Assembly (NCBI RefSeq): GCF_014692875.1
Contig: NZ_CP061171.1
Coordinates: forward strand, 1,426,001 to 1,490,000
Direction of reading: 5' to 3'
DNA length: 64,000 nt
Source of the DNA: Pedobacter riviphilus
Lineage (GTDB): Bacteria; Bacteroidota; Bacteroidia; Sphingobacteriales; Sphingobacteriaceae
Part shown: positions 8,596 through 17,917 of the stretch, one piece after another
Layout of the letters: the number at the start of each line of letters is the position of its first letter
Numbering within the stretch: position 1 is the stretch's first letter
The notes under the pieces: model-generated
Seen by the model: the letters and a program-made list of their open reading frames with translations, nothing else
The model's database searches: none
Told to the model about the DNA's origin: nothing
Position numbers and translations under genes: made by a program

Positions 8596-8808
8596 CTATT
8601 GTGGTGTTAATTCTATCGTGCTAACAACATGTATTTTTGTTGCGGCGAGTCCCTTTGCCGTAAGCTCAATTTCAAATGAAATTTTATCATTGAGCCTAAT
8701 TTCTTCCTGATGATCCATTAAAAAGAATTGAATTTTCTGCTCATTTTCATCTTTAATAATACCATGTACACCATTTTGATCTACATAACATATTGTACCC
8801 TTTCTCAT
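8596..8808 (-). CDS. Cold-shock-like small OB-fold protein
   Basis: Protein of 70 residues resembling a cold-shock/S1-type OB fold: KGTICYVDQNGVHGIIKDENEQKI mirrors the KGTVKWFN...GFGFI strand pattern, followed by a QFFLMDHQEEIRLNDKISFEIE segment like the second half of CspA. The aromatic RNP1/RNP2 residues are only partly kept, so nucleic-acid binding may be altered. It runs leftward towards the terminator at 8490-8517. The opposite-strand frame at 8498-8710 is judged a shadow. Confidence 0.65.
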   Translation of the reverse strand: MRKGTICYVDQNGVHGIIKDENEQKIQFFLMDHQEEIRLNDKISFEIELTAKGLAATKIHVVSTIELTPQ

Positions 8809-8989
8809 TTCTAATCTGTTTAGTAAAGATTTGCACTTAATCCATAAACGAATTATCTAAATGCTAGAACGTCAATTAGATGATTTAATGTAGTAATAAT
8901 TTTGTTACACTAAGTTAAGGAAAGTGATAATATTCTTCCTGGATGCGAAAATGCCTTATGGGAAGTTTTTACGTAAAAAAATTTAATTG

Positions 8990-10150
8990 CTAGACAGCGA
9001 TAGTTTGTTCAGTTTTTTTATCTTCAGATTCTATTGTTAGCGCATTTAAAGAAATACTTATGTTTAAAGTATAGAAGCCTTCTTCGTCAATTCCTGCAGT
9101 CATTTCGGCATTTTGATGGTAAGCATATTTTAGTCGGTTACTAATATTGTCCATTCCGGAGCCAAAGCCTACTTTGCTTTTTACTAATCTGGGTAAATTA
9201 CGGCTTTCGATACGCAGTTTGCCATCAAAGGTATAAACATCTATAGTGGCCTTATTTTCTATATCATTAAGGTTTCCGTGTTTAAACATGTTTTCCAATA
9301 TAGTAAGCAAAACAAGTGGAATTAATTTAATCTCACCAAGATCAGGACCGCTGGCAATCTCAATATAAATTGCGCCTTGCGTAATGCGGTGCAAGCCAAT
9401 CAGGTTTTCGCATTGTGCAATTTCTTCGCTTAAATATACATAGCCTTCATTGTGTTGAGTATTAGCAGCAAAACGCATCATGTCAGAAAGATAAAGCATT
9501 ACTTTGGCATCTTCTGGAGAGTAGGTGCTTAGTTTCTGATGTACAAACTCAAATGTGTTAAAAAGCAGATGTGGATTGATCTGCGCTTTCATAAAAGCAT
9601 TCTTAGACATGGCAAGCTCCTTATCCATTTTTTCCTTATCAATAAGCATTTGAAAACGCTGTTTTTCGATACGGGATTTTTCTGCTTTTTCTCTAATGAA
9701 CCGCTTTAAGAAATAATAACCTGTAGAAAACAGCATAAAAAAAGATGACCTCCATAATAAAGTAAGTATCCGGGTATTTGTTGATGCAGGCGGAGTGGGA
9801 ATAAAATTAGTGTATTGCCTTAAAAAAATATCAAGATAGTAGACAAAGCCAACATACACGCAAAGTTCTAAAATAACGAATAATGGAACTTTATAAATGA
9901 CTTGTCGGGGAAAGGTAGTGGCTTTTTCTAGTAACCATACATGAAGATAAAAAAAGGTTATATGCACGATATAGTGCACAACATAGTTGCCAAATTTACC
10001 AAAAGAACCCGAAGCGAGACCAATAATTATAGATTCCCAAAAAATAAAGGAAATCCAAGCAATTAAATGCACTCTGTATTTGTAAAGCCAAGCGAATAAA
10101 CTATCTGTTTGCAACTTCAAACTATCCATAAAGATAAACTTACTATTCAT
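8990..10150 (-). CDS. LytS-type membrane sensor histidine kinase
   Basis: His_kinase (PF06580) plus HATPase_c kinase with about four membrane helices in residues ~25-150. A coiled linker leads to INPHLLFNTFEF, with acceptor His194. The N-box (LTILENMFKHGN) and G-box (GFGSGMDNISNRL) follow. The probable partner is the LytTR regulator at 10368-11099. Kinase and regulator are on the same strand but separated by 217 bp that hold an oppositely oriented peptide gene and a hairpin, so the kinase likely has its own promoter. An alternative ATG seven codons downstream (10129) is possible. Confidence 0.9.
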   Translation of the reverse strand: MNSKFIFMDSLKLQTDSLFAWLYKYRVHLIAWISFIFWESIIIGLASGSFGKFGNYVVHYIVHITFFYLHVWLLEKATTFPRQVIYKVPLFVILELCVYVGFVYYLDIFLRQYTNFIPTPPASTNTRILTLLWRSSFFMLFSTGYYFLKRFIREKAEKSRIEKQRFQMLIDKEKMDKELAMSKNAFMKAQINPHLLFNTFEFVHQKLSTYSPEDAKVMLYLSDMMRFAANTQHNEGYVYLSEEIAQCENLIGLHRITQGAIYIEIASGPDLGEIKLIPLVLLTILENMFKHGNLNDIENKATIDVYTFDGKLRIESRNLPRLVKSKVGFGSGMDNISNRLKYAYHQNAEMTAGIDEEGFYTLNISISLNALTIESEDKKTEQTIAV

Positions 10151-10205
10151 GTAACAACTAAAATTATAGGGTACAGCTAATGCTAGTTTTCAAAAAAAAA
10201 CAAAT
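10151..10205. promoter_or_regulatory. Shared 55-bp divergent promoter region of kinase and peptide gene
   Basis: The short gap must hold control signals for both the leftward kinase and the rightward peptide. It contains ACAACTAA (10154-10161) and ACAGCTAA (10173-10180), a 19-bp-spaced imperfect direct repeat. GTACAGCTA (10171-10179) resembles GTACAGATA on the minus strand (11161-11153) ahead of the regulator gene. TAGTTTTC (10184-10191) is one change from a -7 box. Binding by the LytTR regulator is a guess. Confidence 0.35.
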
Positions 10206-10352
10206 ATGAAAACTAAAAACCTTATTAAACGAACCCTGTTTGTATTCAAAAAAAACTATGCAAACCATATCAAAATAGAAATGGTACTTTCTTCTGATCC
10301 AACAACTAACTCTCTTACCTCTTCTACAAGTTCTGGTATTGCATTTAACTGA
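10206..10352 (+). CDS. Candidate 48-residue Ser/Thr-rich peptide gene within a LytTR two-component locus
   Basis: This open frame of 48 codons lies wholly in the gap between kinase and regulator, on the opposite strand, and stops just before the hairpin at 10357. The N-terminal half is basic and hydrophobic (MKTKNLIKRTLFVFKKNY...). In the last 20 residues, 11 are Ser or Thr, and the chain ends GIAFN. There is no Cys and no classical signal peptide, so a lanthipeptide or a simple secreted pheromone is not obvious. The two-part layout resembles a leader-core precursor. The position suggests a signalling peptide or regulated product of this system. No family is recognised and coding is not proven; the upstream sequence is A-rich without a clear Shine-Dalgarno, which is usual in Bacteroidota. 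Confidence 0.5.
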   Translation: MKTKNLIKRTLFVFKKNYANHIKIEMVLSSDPTTNSLTSSTSSGIAFN

Positions 10353-10356
10353 AAAG

Positions 10357-10388
10357 ATCAGTAGCCGTTATTTTTTACGGCTACTGAT
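10357..10388 (-). terminator. 12-bp hairpin between peptide and regulator genes
   Basis: ATCAGTAGCCGT (10357-10368) and ACGGCTACTGAT (10377-10388) form a perfect 12-bp stem around an 8-nt loop that includes the regulator stop codon. On the minus strand a short T-run follows. It probably terminates the regulator transcript and may also stop the converging peptide transcript. Confidence 0.6.
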
Positions 10389-11099
10389 AATTAGCCTTTC
10401 AGAAATAAAATTTTTAAATTCATTATAATAAATATCTCCAACGGTAAAGCTAATGTGGTTGTTCATGGTAATCCTGTTGCCATCCACATATAAAATCTTA
10501 TCAATAGCAATAATATATCCACGGTGTAACTGTATAAAACCATTCTTAATGCTAAGCTGTTCCCGAACATCTTTTAAACTTAAATAAGCAATAATTACTT
10601 TTCCTACAGTATGTATTTTAATGTAATTATGAAAACTTTCAAAAGCGATAATATCCTCATATTTAACCATTACCGCACGGTGATCTTCTTCTTTGTTTTT
10701 AACCAAAAAATAATCCTCGTTGGCACCACCTGTCATTTCTAGCCCAAAAAGCCTGGTAATGGTAGTAGCAAATTTGGCATAACTATATGGTTTAAGCAAA
10801 TAAGCATCTCCTGCGGCTTCAAAAGCATCAAAAGCATACTCCTGGTGGGAGGTGGTGAAAATAAGCTTTCTGGTTCTGGAGCGGATGGCCTTAGCCAATT
10901 CCAGACCGGAAATCTGAGGCATTTCCACATCCATAAAAATTACATCAACCGTTTCTGAGCCGGCTAGCTCCCTTAAAGCAGTAATTGGATCGGTATACTG
11001 CTGCACGAGTCGCATATTTGGAGTATCCTCAATATATTTTTGTAGCCCCGCTAAGGAACTGAACTGGTCGTCTATGGCTATGCACTTAATCATCTTCAA
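10368..11099 (-). CDS. LytTR-family response regulator
   Basis: Receiver domain with Asp10/Asp11, phospho-acceptor Asp57 (IFMDVEMP) and the Lys of LLKPYSY near residue 103, followed by a C-terminal LytTR domain (~135-240) with the FIQLHRGYIIA segment. The C-terminus ends in ISSRKK encoded inside the 12-bp hairpin. The likely partner is the LytS-type kinase at 8990. Upstream, GTAC-centred elements 21 bp apart (11137-11140 and 11158-11161) may be its own binding site. The neighbouring peptide gene makes it a candidate regulator of peptide production. Confidence 0.9.
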   Translation of the reverse strand: MKMIKCIAIDDQFSSLAGLQKYIEDTPNMRLVQQYTDPITALRELAGSETVDVIFMDVEMPQISGLELAKAIRSRTRKLIFTTSHQEYAFDAFEAAGDAYLLKPYSYAKFATTITRLFGLEMTGGANEDYFLVKNKEEDHRAVMVKYEDIIAFESFHNYIKIHTVGKVIIAYLSLKDVREQLSIKNGFIQLHRGYIIAIDKILYVDGNRITMNNHISFTVGDIYYNEFKNFISERLIISSRKK

Positions 11100-11545
11100 A
11101 AAATCTGTTTCTCTTATAACGAAATTACGCCTTTTCGTACCGAAAAGGGTGCTATCTGTACGGATTAATTTTAAATCTTTTCCTTATTTACTAATTTAAC
11201 ACAAAAATGTGTCAATTAAGTTTACAAGATGCTGGCAGTAGCTACAATCCATAAAATATTCTAGAATACCTATAAAAAAATATACCCCCACCTTGAATGG
11301 ACTTGTTAATCGAATTATAAGCTTTAATCAAGCTAAGATCACGGGCCAATCTGTTTTGTTACAAGAATATATATACTCCTACGCCGCTGTAGTCGGAGCT
11401 GTCTAAGTTGGTGCTTTCGTTTTTGTATGGCTACCTTGGTACTCGCCATATCGATTATGTTGGCTAAACGTCATATATATTCATTTAAACAAGACTTAGT
11501 TTTATTAAGGATATTTTTGCAACATAAATCTGATCCTTTTAATTT
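11100..11545. other. Intergenic region upstream of the LytTR regulator and monooxygenase
   Basis: This region lies between divergent genes. TTTTCG-TAC-CGAAAA (11133-11147) is an inverted repeat, and a second GTAC-centred element (ATCTGTACGGAT, 11154-11165) lies 21 bp further, both 30-70 bp before the regulator start. These are operator candidates. No RNA gene or further ORF could be supported. Confidence 0.4.
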
Positions 11546-12550
11546 ATGGCTGATCACTTATTGAAAGATGTACTTTATTCCGTTCTCGATCTTGCAACTG
11601 TTTTAGAAGGCTTTACTGCTGCAGATAGTTTTAAAGCAAGCCTTGATTTAGCTAAACAGTCTGAAACTTTAGGTTATACACGGTATTGGTTTGCCGAACA
11701 CCATAATATGGCAAGTGTTGCCAGTTCGGCCACGGCCGTGCTTATTGGTTACATTGCTGGCGGTACCAGTAGCATTCGCGTAGGTTCTGGAGGTATTATG
11801 CTACCCAACCATGCACCATTAATTGTAGCCGAACAATTTGGTACATTGGCTTCGCTTTATCCCAACCGTATTGATTTGGGGTTGGGCAGGGCACCAGGAA
11901 CCGATCAGGTTACGGCAATGGCTATCCGTGGCGAAAACTTTAATACAGTTCATAGTTTTCCCAGAGATATTGAGAAGTTACAACAGTTTTTCTCTGCCAG
12001 TAATAGCCGGGCAAGTGTAAGGGCCTTTCCGGGAGAAGGGTTGGATATCCCGATCTGGATTTTAGGTTCGAGCATTGACAGTGCACGCTTGGCAGCAGAA
12101 AAAGGACTTCCTTATGCTTTTGCAAGTCACTTTGCACCGACCTATTTCGAGCAGGCGATTTCCATTTATAGAAATAACTTTAAACCATCTGAATTTTTAC
12201 AGGAACCTTATGTAATGGCCTGTGTAAATGTGGTTGCTGCCGATACTGATGCGGAAGCAGAACGTTTATCAAGCTCTATAAAACGTATGTTTTTAGGTGC
12301 TATAACGGGTAAAAGAGGATTACTGAAGCCTGCCGTTGACGATATAGATGTTTATTGGGACCAGTTGGAAAAAGAAGCGGTAGAACAGATGTTATACTAT
12401 TCATTTATTGGCAGTGTAGAAACCATTAAAGAAAATTTAGCTGCTTTTGTTGCCAAACACGGTGTAAACGAGATAATGAGTACCTCGCATATTTACGATC
12501 ATCAGGCAAAATTGCATTCGAATAAAATTTTTGCGGGGTTGTTTGGATAA
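11546..12550 (+). CDS. LLM-class flavin-dependent oxidoreductase (MsnO8-type luciferase-like)
   Basis: Bacterial luciferase-like monooxygenase fold (PF00296) of the MsnO8 group. Markers include YSVLDLATV near the start, [12 protein letters not shown] (residues ~48-60), [14 protein letters not shown] and [14 protein letters not shown] around residue 115. Such enzymes use reduced flavin (FMNH2) and O2, but the substrate is usually unknown. Length (334) is normal. It is a single-gene unit with its own terminator at 12655. Confidence 0.88.
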   Translation: MADHLLKDVLYSVLDLATVLEGFTAADSFKASLDLAKQSETLGYTRYWFAEHHNMASVASSATAVLIGYIAGGTSSIRVGSGGIMLPNHAPLIVAEQFGTLASLYPNRIDLGLGRAPGTDQVTAMAIRGENFNTVHSFPRDIEKLQQFFSASNSRASVRAFPGEGLDIPIWILGSSIDSARLAAEKGLPYAFASHFAPTYFEQAISIYRNNFKPSEFLQEPYVMACVNVVAADTDAEAERLSSSIKRMFLGAITGKRGLLKPAVDDIDVYWDQLEKEAVEQMLYYSFIGSVETIKENLAAFVAKHGVNEIMSTSHIYDHQAKLHSNKIFAGLFG

Positions 12551-12862
12551 AATATAATTAACCCTGTCCAACTTTGTGTTCAACTCTGTCCGTAGTGTTA
12601 AGCGCAGCGTCGCTATGGCTTGATAATATTGCGTTTAAGCTTAATATTAATAATGAGTCAGAGACTCTTTTTTATTAATAATCCCTAGCACCTTTCAGAA
12701 CTCTACAGACAGATGTAATGCGCGTAGCATTCTGTCCAGTTTCCATGTTATATTTTCCATTATCCGACTACATTTCACCCCTCCATCACTTTCTCTTTAA
12801 GATTTATTAATACTAAGGGAATATTGGACTACTAGCTTTGCTGCGAAAAAAAGCAGCATCCC
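12551..12862. other. Intergenic region upstream of the ECF sigma gene
   Basis: It holds the terminator at 12655-12673. The rest is AT-rich with no supported gene. The sigma-factor promoter must lie in the right part but no confident box was found. Confidence 0.5.
12655..12673 (+). terminator. Terminator of the monooxygenase gene
   Basis: The stem GAGTC/GACTC (12655-12659, 12663-12667) has a 3-nt loop and is followed by T6. It sits within a wider TTAATAA...TTATTAA inverted repeat. Confidence 0.7.
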
Positions 12863-13426
12863 TTGAGCAAAACTTTACTTTCATCTTTACAGTGTGGAAG
12901 CCATCGGGCCATGGAAGAAATCTACCAGGTTTATTGGGAAGATATATTTGATGCTGCGCTAAAAAAAACGGGTGATGAAGCCCTTGCACAAGATATTACC
13001 CAGGAGATTTTTATTTCGCTTTGGGAAAATCATAAAACGATTAATCTGTCTGGGAGCCTTGGTGCTTATCTACACGGAGCTGTAAAATATAAAGTGATTA
13101 ATTATTTCAGGTCGGGCAGTATTAAAGAACAGCACCAAACAGCACTCACAGCCCTAATGGATGAGCAGCATATAGCCGCCGCCGATGATAAACTAATTTT
13201 AAAAGAGCTCCATCTGGAAGTAGATGCAGCCATTGCACTTTTACCAGAAAAAATGCAATTGGTATTCTCAATGAGCCGAAAACAGGAAAAATCCATCAAA
13301 GAAATCGCTGCTGAACTTGATGTTTCTGTACAGACGGTAAAAAATCAGATCTCTGCAGCGTTAAAGCTTCTTAAAAAAAGCCTTTCCTATATCCTGTTAA
13401 TTGCTGTATTGATCGGCTTAACATAA
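12863..13426 (+). CDS. ECF sigma-70 factor (FecI-like, Bacteroidetes type)
   Basis: Extracytoplasmic-function sigma factor of 187 residues. Region 2 (~20-85) includes the QDITQEIFISLWEN core-binding segment. Region 4 (~120-170) includes LPEKMQLVFSMSRKQEKSIKEIAAELDVSVQTVKNQI with its helix-turn-helix. A hydrophobic C-terminal tail (LSYILLIAVLIGL) is common in this Bacteroidetes group. The start is a TTG: an in-frame TAG lies 30 bases upstream and the next ATG (12911) would cut region 2. It is followed by its FecR anti-sigma and a SusC with STN domain, the standard trans-envelope relay. Confidence 0.9.
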   Translation: MSKTLLSSLQCGSHRAMEEIYQVYWEDIFDAALKKTGDEALAQDITQEIFISLWENHKTINLSGSLGAYLHGAVKYKVINYFRSGSIKEQHQTALTALMDEQHIAAADDKLILKELHLEVDAAIALLPEKMQLVFSMSRKQEKSIKEIAAELDVSVQTVKNQISAALKLLKKSLSYILLIAVLIGLT

Positions 13427-13489
13427 AGTTAATTTATAGATAACATTTTTGGTTAGTACCGATCTGCTTTTCAACTGACATGTATTTAA

Positions 13490-14434
13490 ATGACAGAAGA
13501 ACAGGCAAAAGAACTGCTGCAGAAATATCTCGATCAGCAGGCAAGTCCGCAAGAGCAAAAAACAGTTGAAGAGTGGTACGCCACACTTCATGCAAAAGAC
13601 GTGGTGTTACCGGCCGATAGGAAAGTAGCGATAAGGGAGCAAATGTTTATTCACCTTCAGGCTGCTATGTATCAGAAGCCAAAATATGGCAAAGTATTCA
13701 AACTCCAATCTTTTATCAGAATTGCTGCTGCCGTAATCATTACCATTACATTGGGAATAAGCGTTTGGAAACTCAATACCCAAGTGGCCTCTGAAAATCA
13801 GATTACTGTAGTTACCGGAAGTACACAAAAGAAACGCATTACTTTACCAGATGGTTCAGTGGTTTTGTTAGATCCATCTGCCAAACTCTGTTATCCTAAA
13901 GCATTTGCTTCAAACAACCGCCAGATCTCATTAAAAGAAGGTGAAGCTTTTTTTGAGATTACCCATCAGGAAAAAAGACCATTTACGGTACACACCACAT
14001 CTGGAGTCGATATCCGGGTGCTGGGTACTTCTTTCAAGGTTAAGTCGTATCGGGACAGTAAACACATCGAAGTTGCCGTAGTTACCGGAAAAGTTGCTGT
14101 AAGCGACAGAAAAGGAAATCTCGGTACATTGATTAAAGATGAATATTTAACCTATGATAAAAGTGCCGGTCAGGCTGCTATTGGCAAAACCAAAGCTACC
14201 GCCTTTGTCGAACTCGCTTTTGATGGTGCAAGTCTCGATCAGGTCATCAATAAACTCCAATATGTTTACAGCATTAAAATTTTGCTGAACGATAGCACTT
14301 TGGGTAAACTTAAAACTACTGCTTCTTTCAGTAGCAAACAATCTGCTGAAGAGATTTTGGATATTATCTGCAGTCTGCATCACCTCAAGTTCAATGCATC
14401 AAAAAATCATAAAACATTTAATATATACAGATGA
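13490..14434 (+). CDS. FecR-family anti-sigma factor
   Basis: Membrane-spanning anti-sigma of 314 residues. The cytoplasmic N-terminal part (~1-70) precedes one transmembrane helix (IRIAAAVIITITLGISVW, ~75-95), the FecR domain (PF04773, ~110-210; KRITLPDGSVVLLDPSAKL, GEAFFEI, VLGTSFKV) and a C-terminal DUF4974-like domain (~235-310) resembling STN. It should hold the upstream ECF sigma inactive until the STN domain of the downstream SusC signals that substrate is present. Confidence 0.9.
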   Translation: MTEEQAKELLQKYLDQQASPQEQKTVEEWYATLHAKDVVLPADRKVAIREQMFIHLQAAMYQKPKYGKVFKLQSFIRIAAAVIITITLGISVWKLNTQVASENQITVVTGSTQKKRITLPDGSVVLLDPSAKLCYPKAFASNNRQISLKEGEAFFEITHQEKRPFTVHTTSGVDIRVLGTSFKVKSYRDSKHIEVAVVTGKVAVSDRKGNLGTLIKDEYLTYDKSAGQAAIGKTKATAFVELAFDGASLDQVINKLQYVYSIKILLNDSTLGKLKTTASFSSKQSAEEILDIICSLHHLKFNASKNHKTFNIYR

Positions 14435-14558
14435 GATAGGGATATGATATAGAAATTATCTATGGTACCGATCAGATCGGTTGCCGTAATCTTTCTTCCT
14501 GGCAACAAAAGCCAGTATAATTAAAGCTTTACAGAAATAAAATCAAACAAATTAAGCA

Positions 14559-17500
14559 ATGAAAACAACCTCCGCTAAGAGGACACAAGCTCTACATAAG
14601 ATCATGAAATACTCATGTTTAACATTTACAATCCTTTGCATTTTTTGCAGCTCTATCCTTGCTTCGTCAGGAATGGCGCAAAAATTAGAGAAAACCACGG
14701 TTAACATTACCATAAATAAAGGCCGTAAAATGACCGAGATCATCAAAGAAATCGAATCGCGTACCGGGCTTAGTTTTGTGTACAACCCAGACCAGTTACA
14801 ACAAAAAAACATGCTCGTAAGCGGCGATTTCACTACCGAGCCTGTAAGGTCGCTTTTAGACAGGCTGGGCTTACAGGTATTGGAAAAAGGCGAATACGTA
14901 ATTTTAAATAATGCCGTGCTAAACAAGCCAGACCGGATCATCACCGGAGTAGTAAGAGATACTGCAGGTTTGGCGCTTCCAGGTGTTTCGGTAAAAGTGC
15001 TGGGCACTCAAAGTGGCACCATTACCGACGGAAATGGTGCCTACCGCATTGAAGTCGGTGCAGATGCCGTGCTTTCGTTCTCCATGATTGGTTACCGTAC
15101 CAAAGAGGCGAAAATTGGCGATAGTCAAGTAATCAACATGGTTTTGAGTGAAGAACGTTCTACGCTTGCAGATGTAGTGGTGGTGGGTTATGGGACCCAG
15201 AAAAAAGAAACACTTACAGGGGCAATCAGTATTGCATCATTGGATAAACTTTCTTCCAGGTCGCTCAATAGCGTGGGCGAAGTTTTGGCAGGAAAAACGC
15301 CAGGTGTAATTGTAACCAACGAAGGTGGCGATCCGACTTCTACACCACGTATCAACATCAGGGGGTCGGGTGGTCTTAATGGCGAAAGTGTACTTTATGT
15401 AATAGACGGTTCTATCTTTTTGGGAGTACCTCAGCTTAATCCTAACGATATCGAATCTATTTCTGTATTAAAAGATGGATCTGCAGCTATTTATGGCGCA
15501 AGAGCATCGGGCGGAGTGGTATTAATTACCACTAAGAAAGGTAAAAATGGCAAAATGCAGATCAGTTTTGATGCTAAATTAGGGCAGCAGAGCGCCTGGA
15601 GAAAACTACAGCCATTAAATGCTCAACAACGTGCACAGGTTGCGGCAACGGCAGCTAAAAATGGTGGTAATACCATATTACCTGCTTTTGACCCATCTAA
15701 ATATCCTGACGGACAGATTACCCGTACCAATTGGATGGACGAAGTGTTTAGAGATGGTTTATTGCAGGATTACAACGCCGCTATTAACGGAGGATCTGAG
15801 AAGTCGAATTATTATTTAAGTTTCAATTACCGCAATGCTGAAGGGATTGTATTAAATACCAATACCAAACGTTACAACTTCCGTATCAACACTGAGCATG
15901 AGGTAAGCAATTGGCTAAAAGTTGGCGAAAACTTCTCGTATAGCAGCACAAACGGAAATGGTGCCAACACCAGCAGCGACTATACTGGAGCTTTACTTTC
16001 TGCAATTTACTATCCTACAAACGGAACACCTTACAACCCTGACGGAAGTTTTGCCGGTTTGCCAGGTGGGCAATTCGCCGGTGATTATGGCGATATCATT
16101 AACCCAGTGGCCGAATTGATGCGTATAGATATTAATAATCCTTCAAACATTATGGTAATCAACCCATATGTAACCTTAAAACTGGCTAAAGGCTTAACCT
16201 TTAAATCTAATTTAAGCATTACAAAAAAAGATACGCAGTTTAAGGGATTCACGCCAAAAAGGCCTGAAGTTGGGAAACCGGTATTAAGCAATAGCTTACA
16301 ACAAAACAGTTTCCAAACAAACGATTTTCTTGCTGAACAGATATTAAGCTACAAACAATCGTTTGGTAACCATAACTTAGATATCACTGGCGGTTATACT
16401 TTCCAGAAAACAAAGAATTATAGCTTATATACATCTGGTGCTGGATTTGATGATGAATCTCCACAATACAGGTACCTTACTAATGCCACTATTGTACAGC
16501 CATCAACTAGTTATTTCAGTGCAAATGCCCTATCGTCATTGCTTTTTAGAGCCAATTATAACTACAAAGAGAAATATCTGGTGTCGTTAATTGGACGCAG
16601 AGATGGTACATCGATATTGATGAAAGACAACAGGACAAGGGATTATTTTTCTGCATCTGCAGGTTGGCTGTTAACCAAAGAAGATTTTCTTAAAGATATT
16701 ACCTGGCTAAATGAATTGAAATTGAGAGGAAGTTATGGTGTTTTAGGTAACCTGGCCAGTTTGAGACAAGAAGACGTAAACCCGCTTTTAGTAGCAACAC
16801 AAAGTTATTTTGGTCAAACACCAACTTTACAAACAGGTTATGCTTCAACAGTATTGCCTAATCCAAATATCAGATGGGCCAAAAGTAAGCAAACGAATAT
16901 AGGTTTAGATGTAACGGTATTGGGCAGTTTGAGCTTAAATGCAGATTACTTCATTAAAGATATCAACGATATGATCTTAACCCGTCCACTTCCAGGTACC
17001 GCGGGCCTAAATTCGCAAACGATTAATGCCGGTAAAGTTAGAGACAAGGGAGTAGAGTTGGGTTTAACTTATAGCAGCAATAAAAACGCAGAATTTACCT
17101 ATTCGGTTAACGCAACGCTTACAAAAGTAAATAACATGGTACTAAGCTTGGGCGAAGGATTGGAAAACATGCCATTATCAACCAATTTCCGTAATGAGCT
17201 TGCTCCATTAGTAAATAGGGTTGGTCAACCTTTGTACAGTTACTACGTGTTGAAAACAGACGGTATTTTTCAGAGCCAGGCAGAAGCCGACAACTATAAA
17301 AATACTAAGGGAACCAAGATTCAGCCGAACGCAAAAGCAGGTGATTTTAAATTTGTAGATATCAATGGCGACGGATCTATTGATAGCAAAGACCGTTATT
17401 TTGCAGGCAGTGCTTATCCTGATTTCTCATATGGATTAAGCTTTAATGCAAGCTATAAAAATTTCGACTTTAATATTTTTGCACAAGGCGTACAGGGCAA

Positions 17501-17906
17501 TAAATTATTCAATGCCGTAAAACGTACAACTTATAGTGCAAGTGGTCCTTCTTACAATAAACTGGTAGGCATTCTTGATGCCTGGTCGCCAGAGAATCCA
17601 GGTGGCAAAGTGCCGATTATTTCAACCAGCGATGCCAACGGAAATTTTGCAGCTTCTGATTTTTATGTAGAAAACGGTTCTTATCTGCGTATCCGTAATG
17701 TAACCTTAGGTTATAGCTTGCCAAATAAATTAACCAATAAGTTAAAAACAGGTGCAGTTAGGATTTATGCTTCTGCTAATAATTTATTTACCATCACTAA
17801 ATACTCAGGCTTTGATCCGGAAATAGGAATGGATAACTATGGATTGGACGTTGGTCGTTACCCACAAGCCAGAAGCTTTATCCTTGGTTTAAGTGTAAAT
17901 TTATAA
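14559..17906 (+). CDS. SusC/RagA TonB-dependent outer-membrane transporter with STN domain
   Basis: Outer-membrane transporter of 1115 residues. The signal peptide ends near SGMAQ (residue ~41). An STN domain (~50-105, TGLSFVYNPDQL) contacts FecR. A carboxypeptidase-like domain (~125-205) is followed by the SusC signature VVVVGYGTQKKETLTGAIS (~210-230), the plug and a long beta-barrel ending in an aromatic-poor SLVNL-type terminus. Transport is powered by TonB. The ligand is not visible from sequence, but the downstream phosphodiesterase-phosphatase fusion suggests a phosphate-containing substrate. It is 11 bases upstream of susD. Confidence 0.92.
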   Translation: MKTTSAKRTQALHKIMKYSCLTFTILCIFCSSILASSGMAQKLEKTTVNITINKGRKMTEIIKEIESRTGLSFVYNPDQLQQKNMLVSGDFTTEPVRSLLDRLGLQVLEKGEYVILNNAVLNKPDRIITGVVRDTAGLALPGVSVKVLGTQSGTITDGNGAYRIEVGADAVLSFSMIGYRTKEAKIGDSQVINMVLSEERSTLADVVVVGYGTQKKETLTGAISIASLDKLSSRSLNSVGEVLAGKTPGVIVTNEGGDPTSTPRINIRGSGGLNGESVLYVIDGSIFLGVPQLNPNDIESISVLKDGSAAIYGARASGGVVLITTKKGKNGKMQISFDAKLGQQSAWRKLQPLNAQQRAQVAATAAKNGGNTILPAFDPSKYPDGQITRTNWMDEVFRDGLLQDYNAAINGGSEKSNYYLSFNYRNAEGIVLNTNTKRYNFRINTEHEVSNWLKVGENFSYSSTNGNGANTSSDYTGALLSAIYYPTNGTPYNPDGSFAGLPGGQFAGDYGDIINPVAELMRIDINNPSNIMVINPYVTLKLAKGLTFKSNLSITKKDTQFKGFTPKRPEVGKPVLSNSLQQNSFQTNDFLAEQILSYKQSFGNHNLDITGGYTFQKTKNYSLYTSGAGFDDESPQYRYLTNATIVQPSTSYFSANALSSLLFRANYNYKEKYLVSLIGRRDGTSILMKDNRTRDYFSASAGWLLTKEDFLKDITWLNELKLRGSYGVLGNLASLRQEDVNPLLVATQSYFGQTPTLQTGYASTVLPNPNIRWAKSKQTNIGLDVTVLGSLSLNADYFIKDINDMILTRPLPGTAGLNSQTINAGKVRDKGVELGLTYSSNKNAEFTYSVNATLTKVNNMVLSLGEGLENMPLSTNFRNELAPLVNRVGQPLYSYYVLKTDGIFQSQAEADNYKNTKGTKIQPNAKAGDFKFVDINGDGSIDSKDRYFAGSAYPDFSYGLSFNASYKNFDFNIFAQGVQGNKLFNAVKRTTYSASGPSYNKLVGILDAWSPENPGGKVPIISTSDANGNFAASDFYVENGSYLRIRNVTLGYSLPNKLTNKLKTGAVRIYASANNLFTITKYSGFDPEIGMDNYGLDVGRYPQARSFILGLSVNL

Positions 17907-17917
17907 TCACAACAATA

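Noticed and set aside
8498..8710. Rightward 70-codon frame opposite the cold-shock-like gene
   Set aside because: The minus-strand product has an OB-fold-like pattern, while this one reads as its antisense shadow and overlaps a terminator.
10206..10352. Lanthipeptide precursor reading of the 48-codon peptide
   Set aside because: The Ser/Thr-rich tail has no Cys and no LanB/LanC-type genes are nearby, so thioether formation is not supported.
14552..15007. Leftward 151-codon frame inside susC
   Set aside because: Antisense to the STN and carboxypeptidase-like domains of a clearly real SusC.
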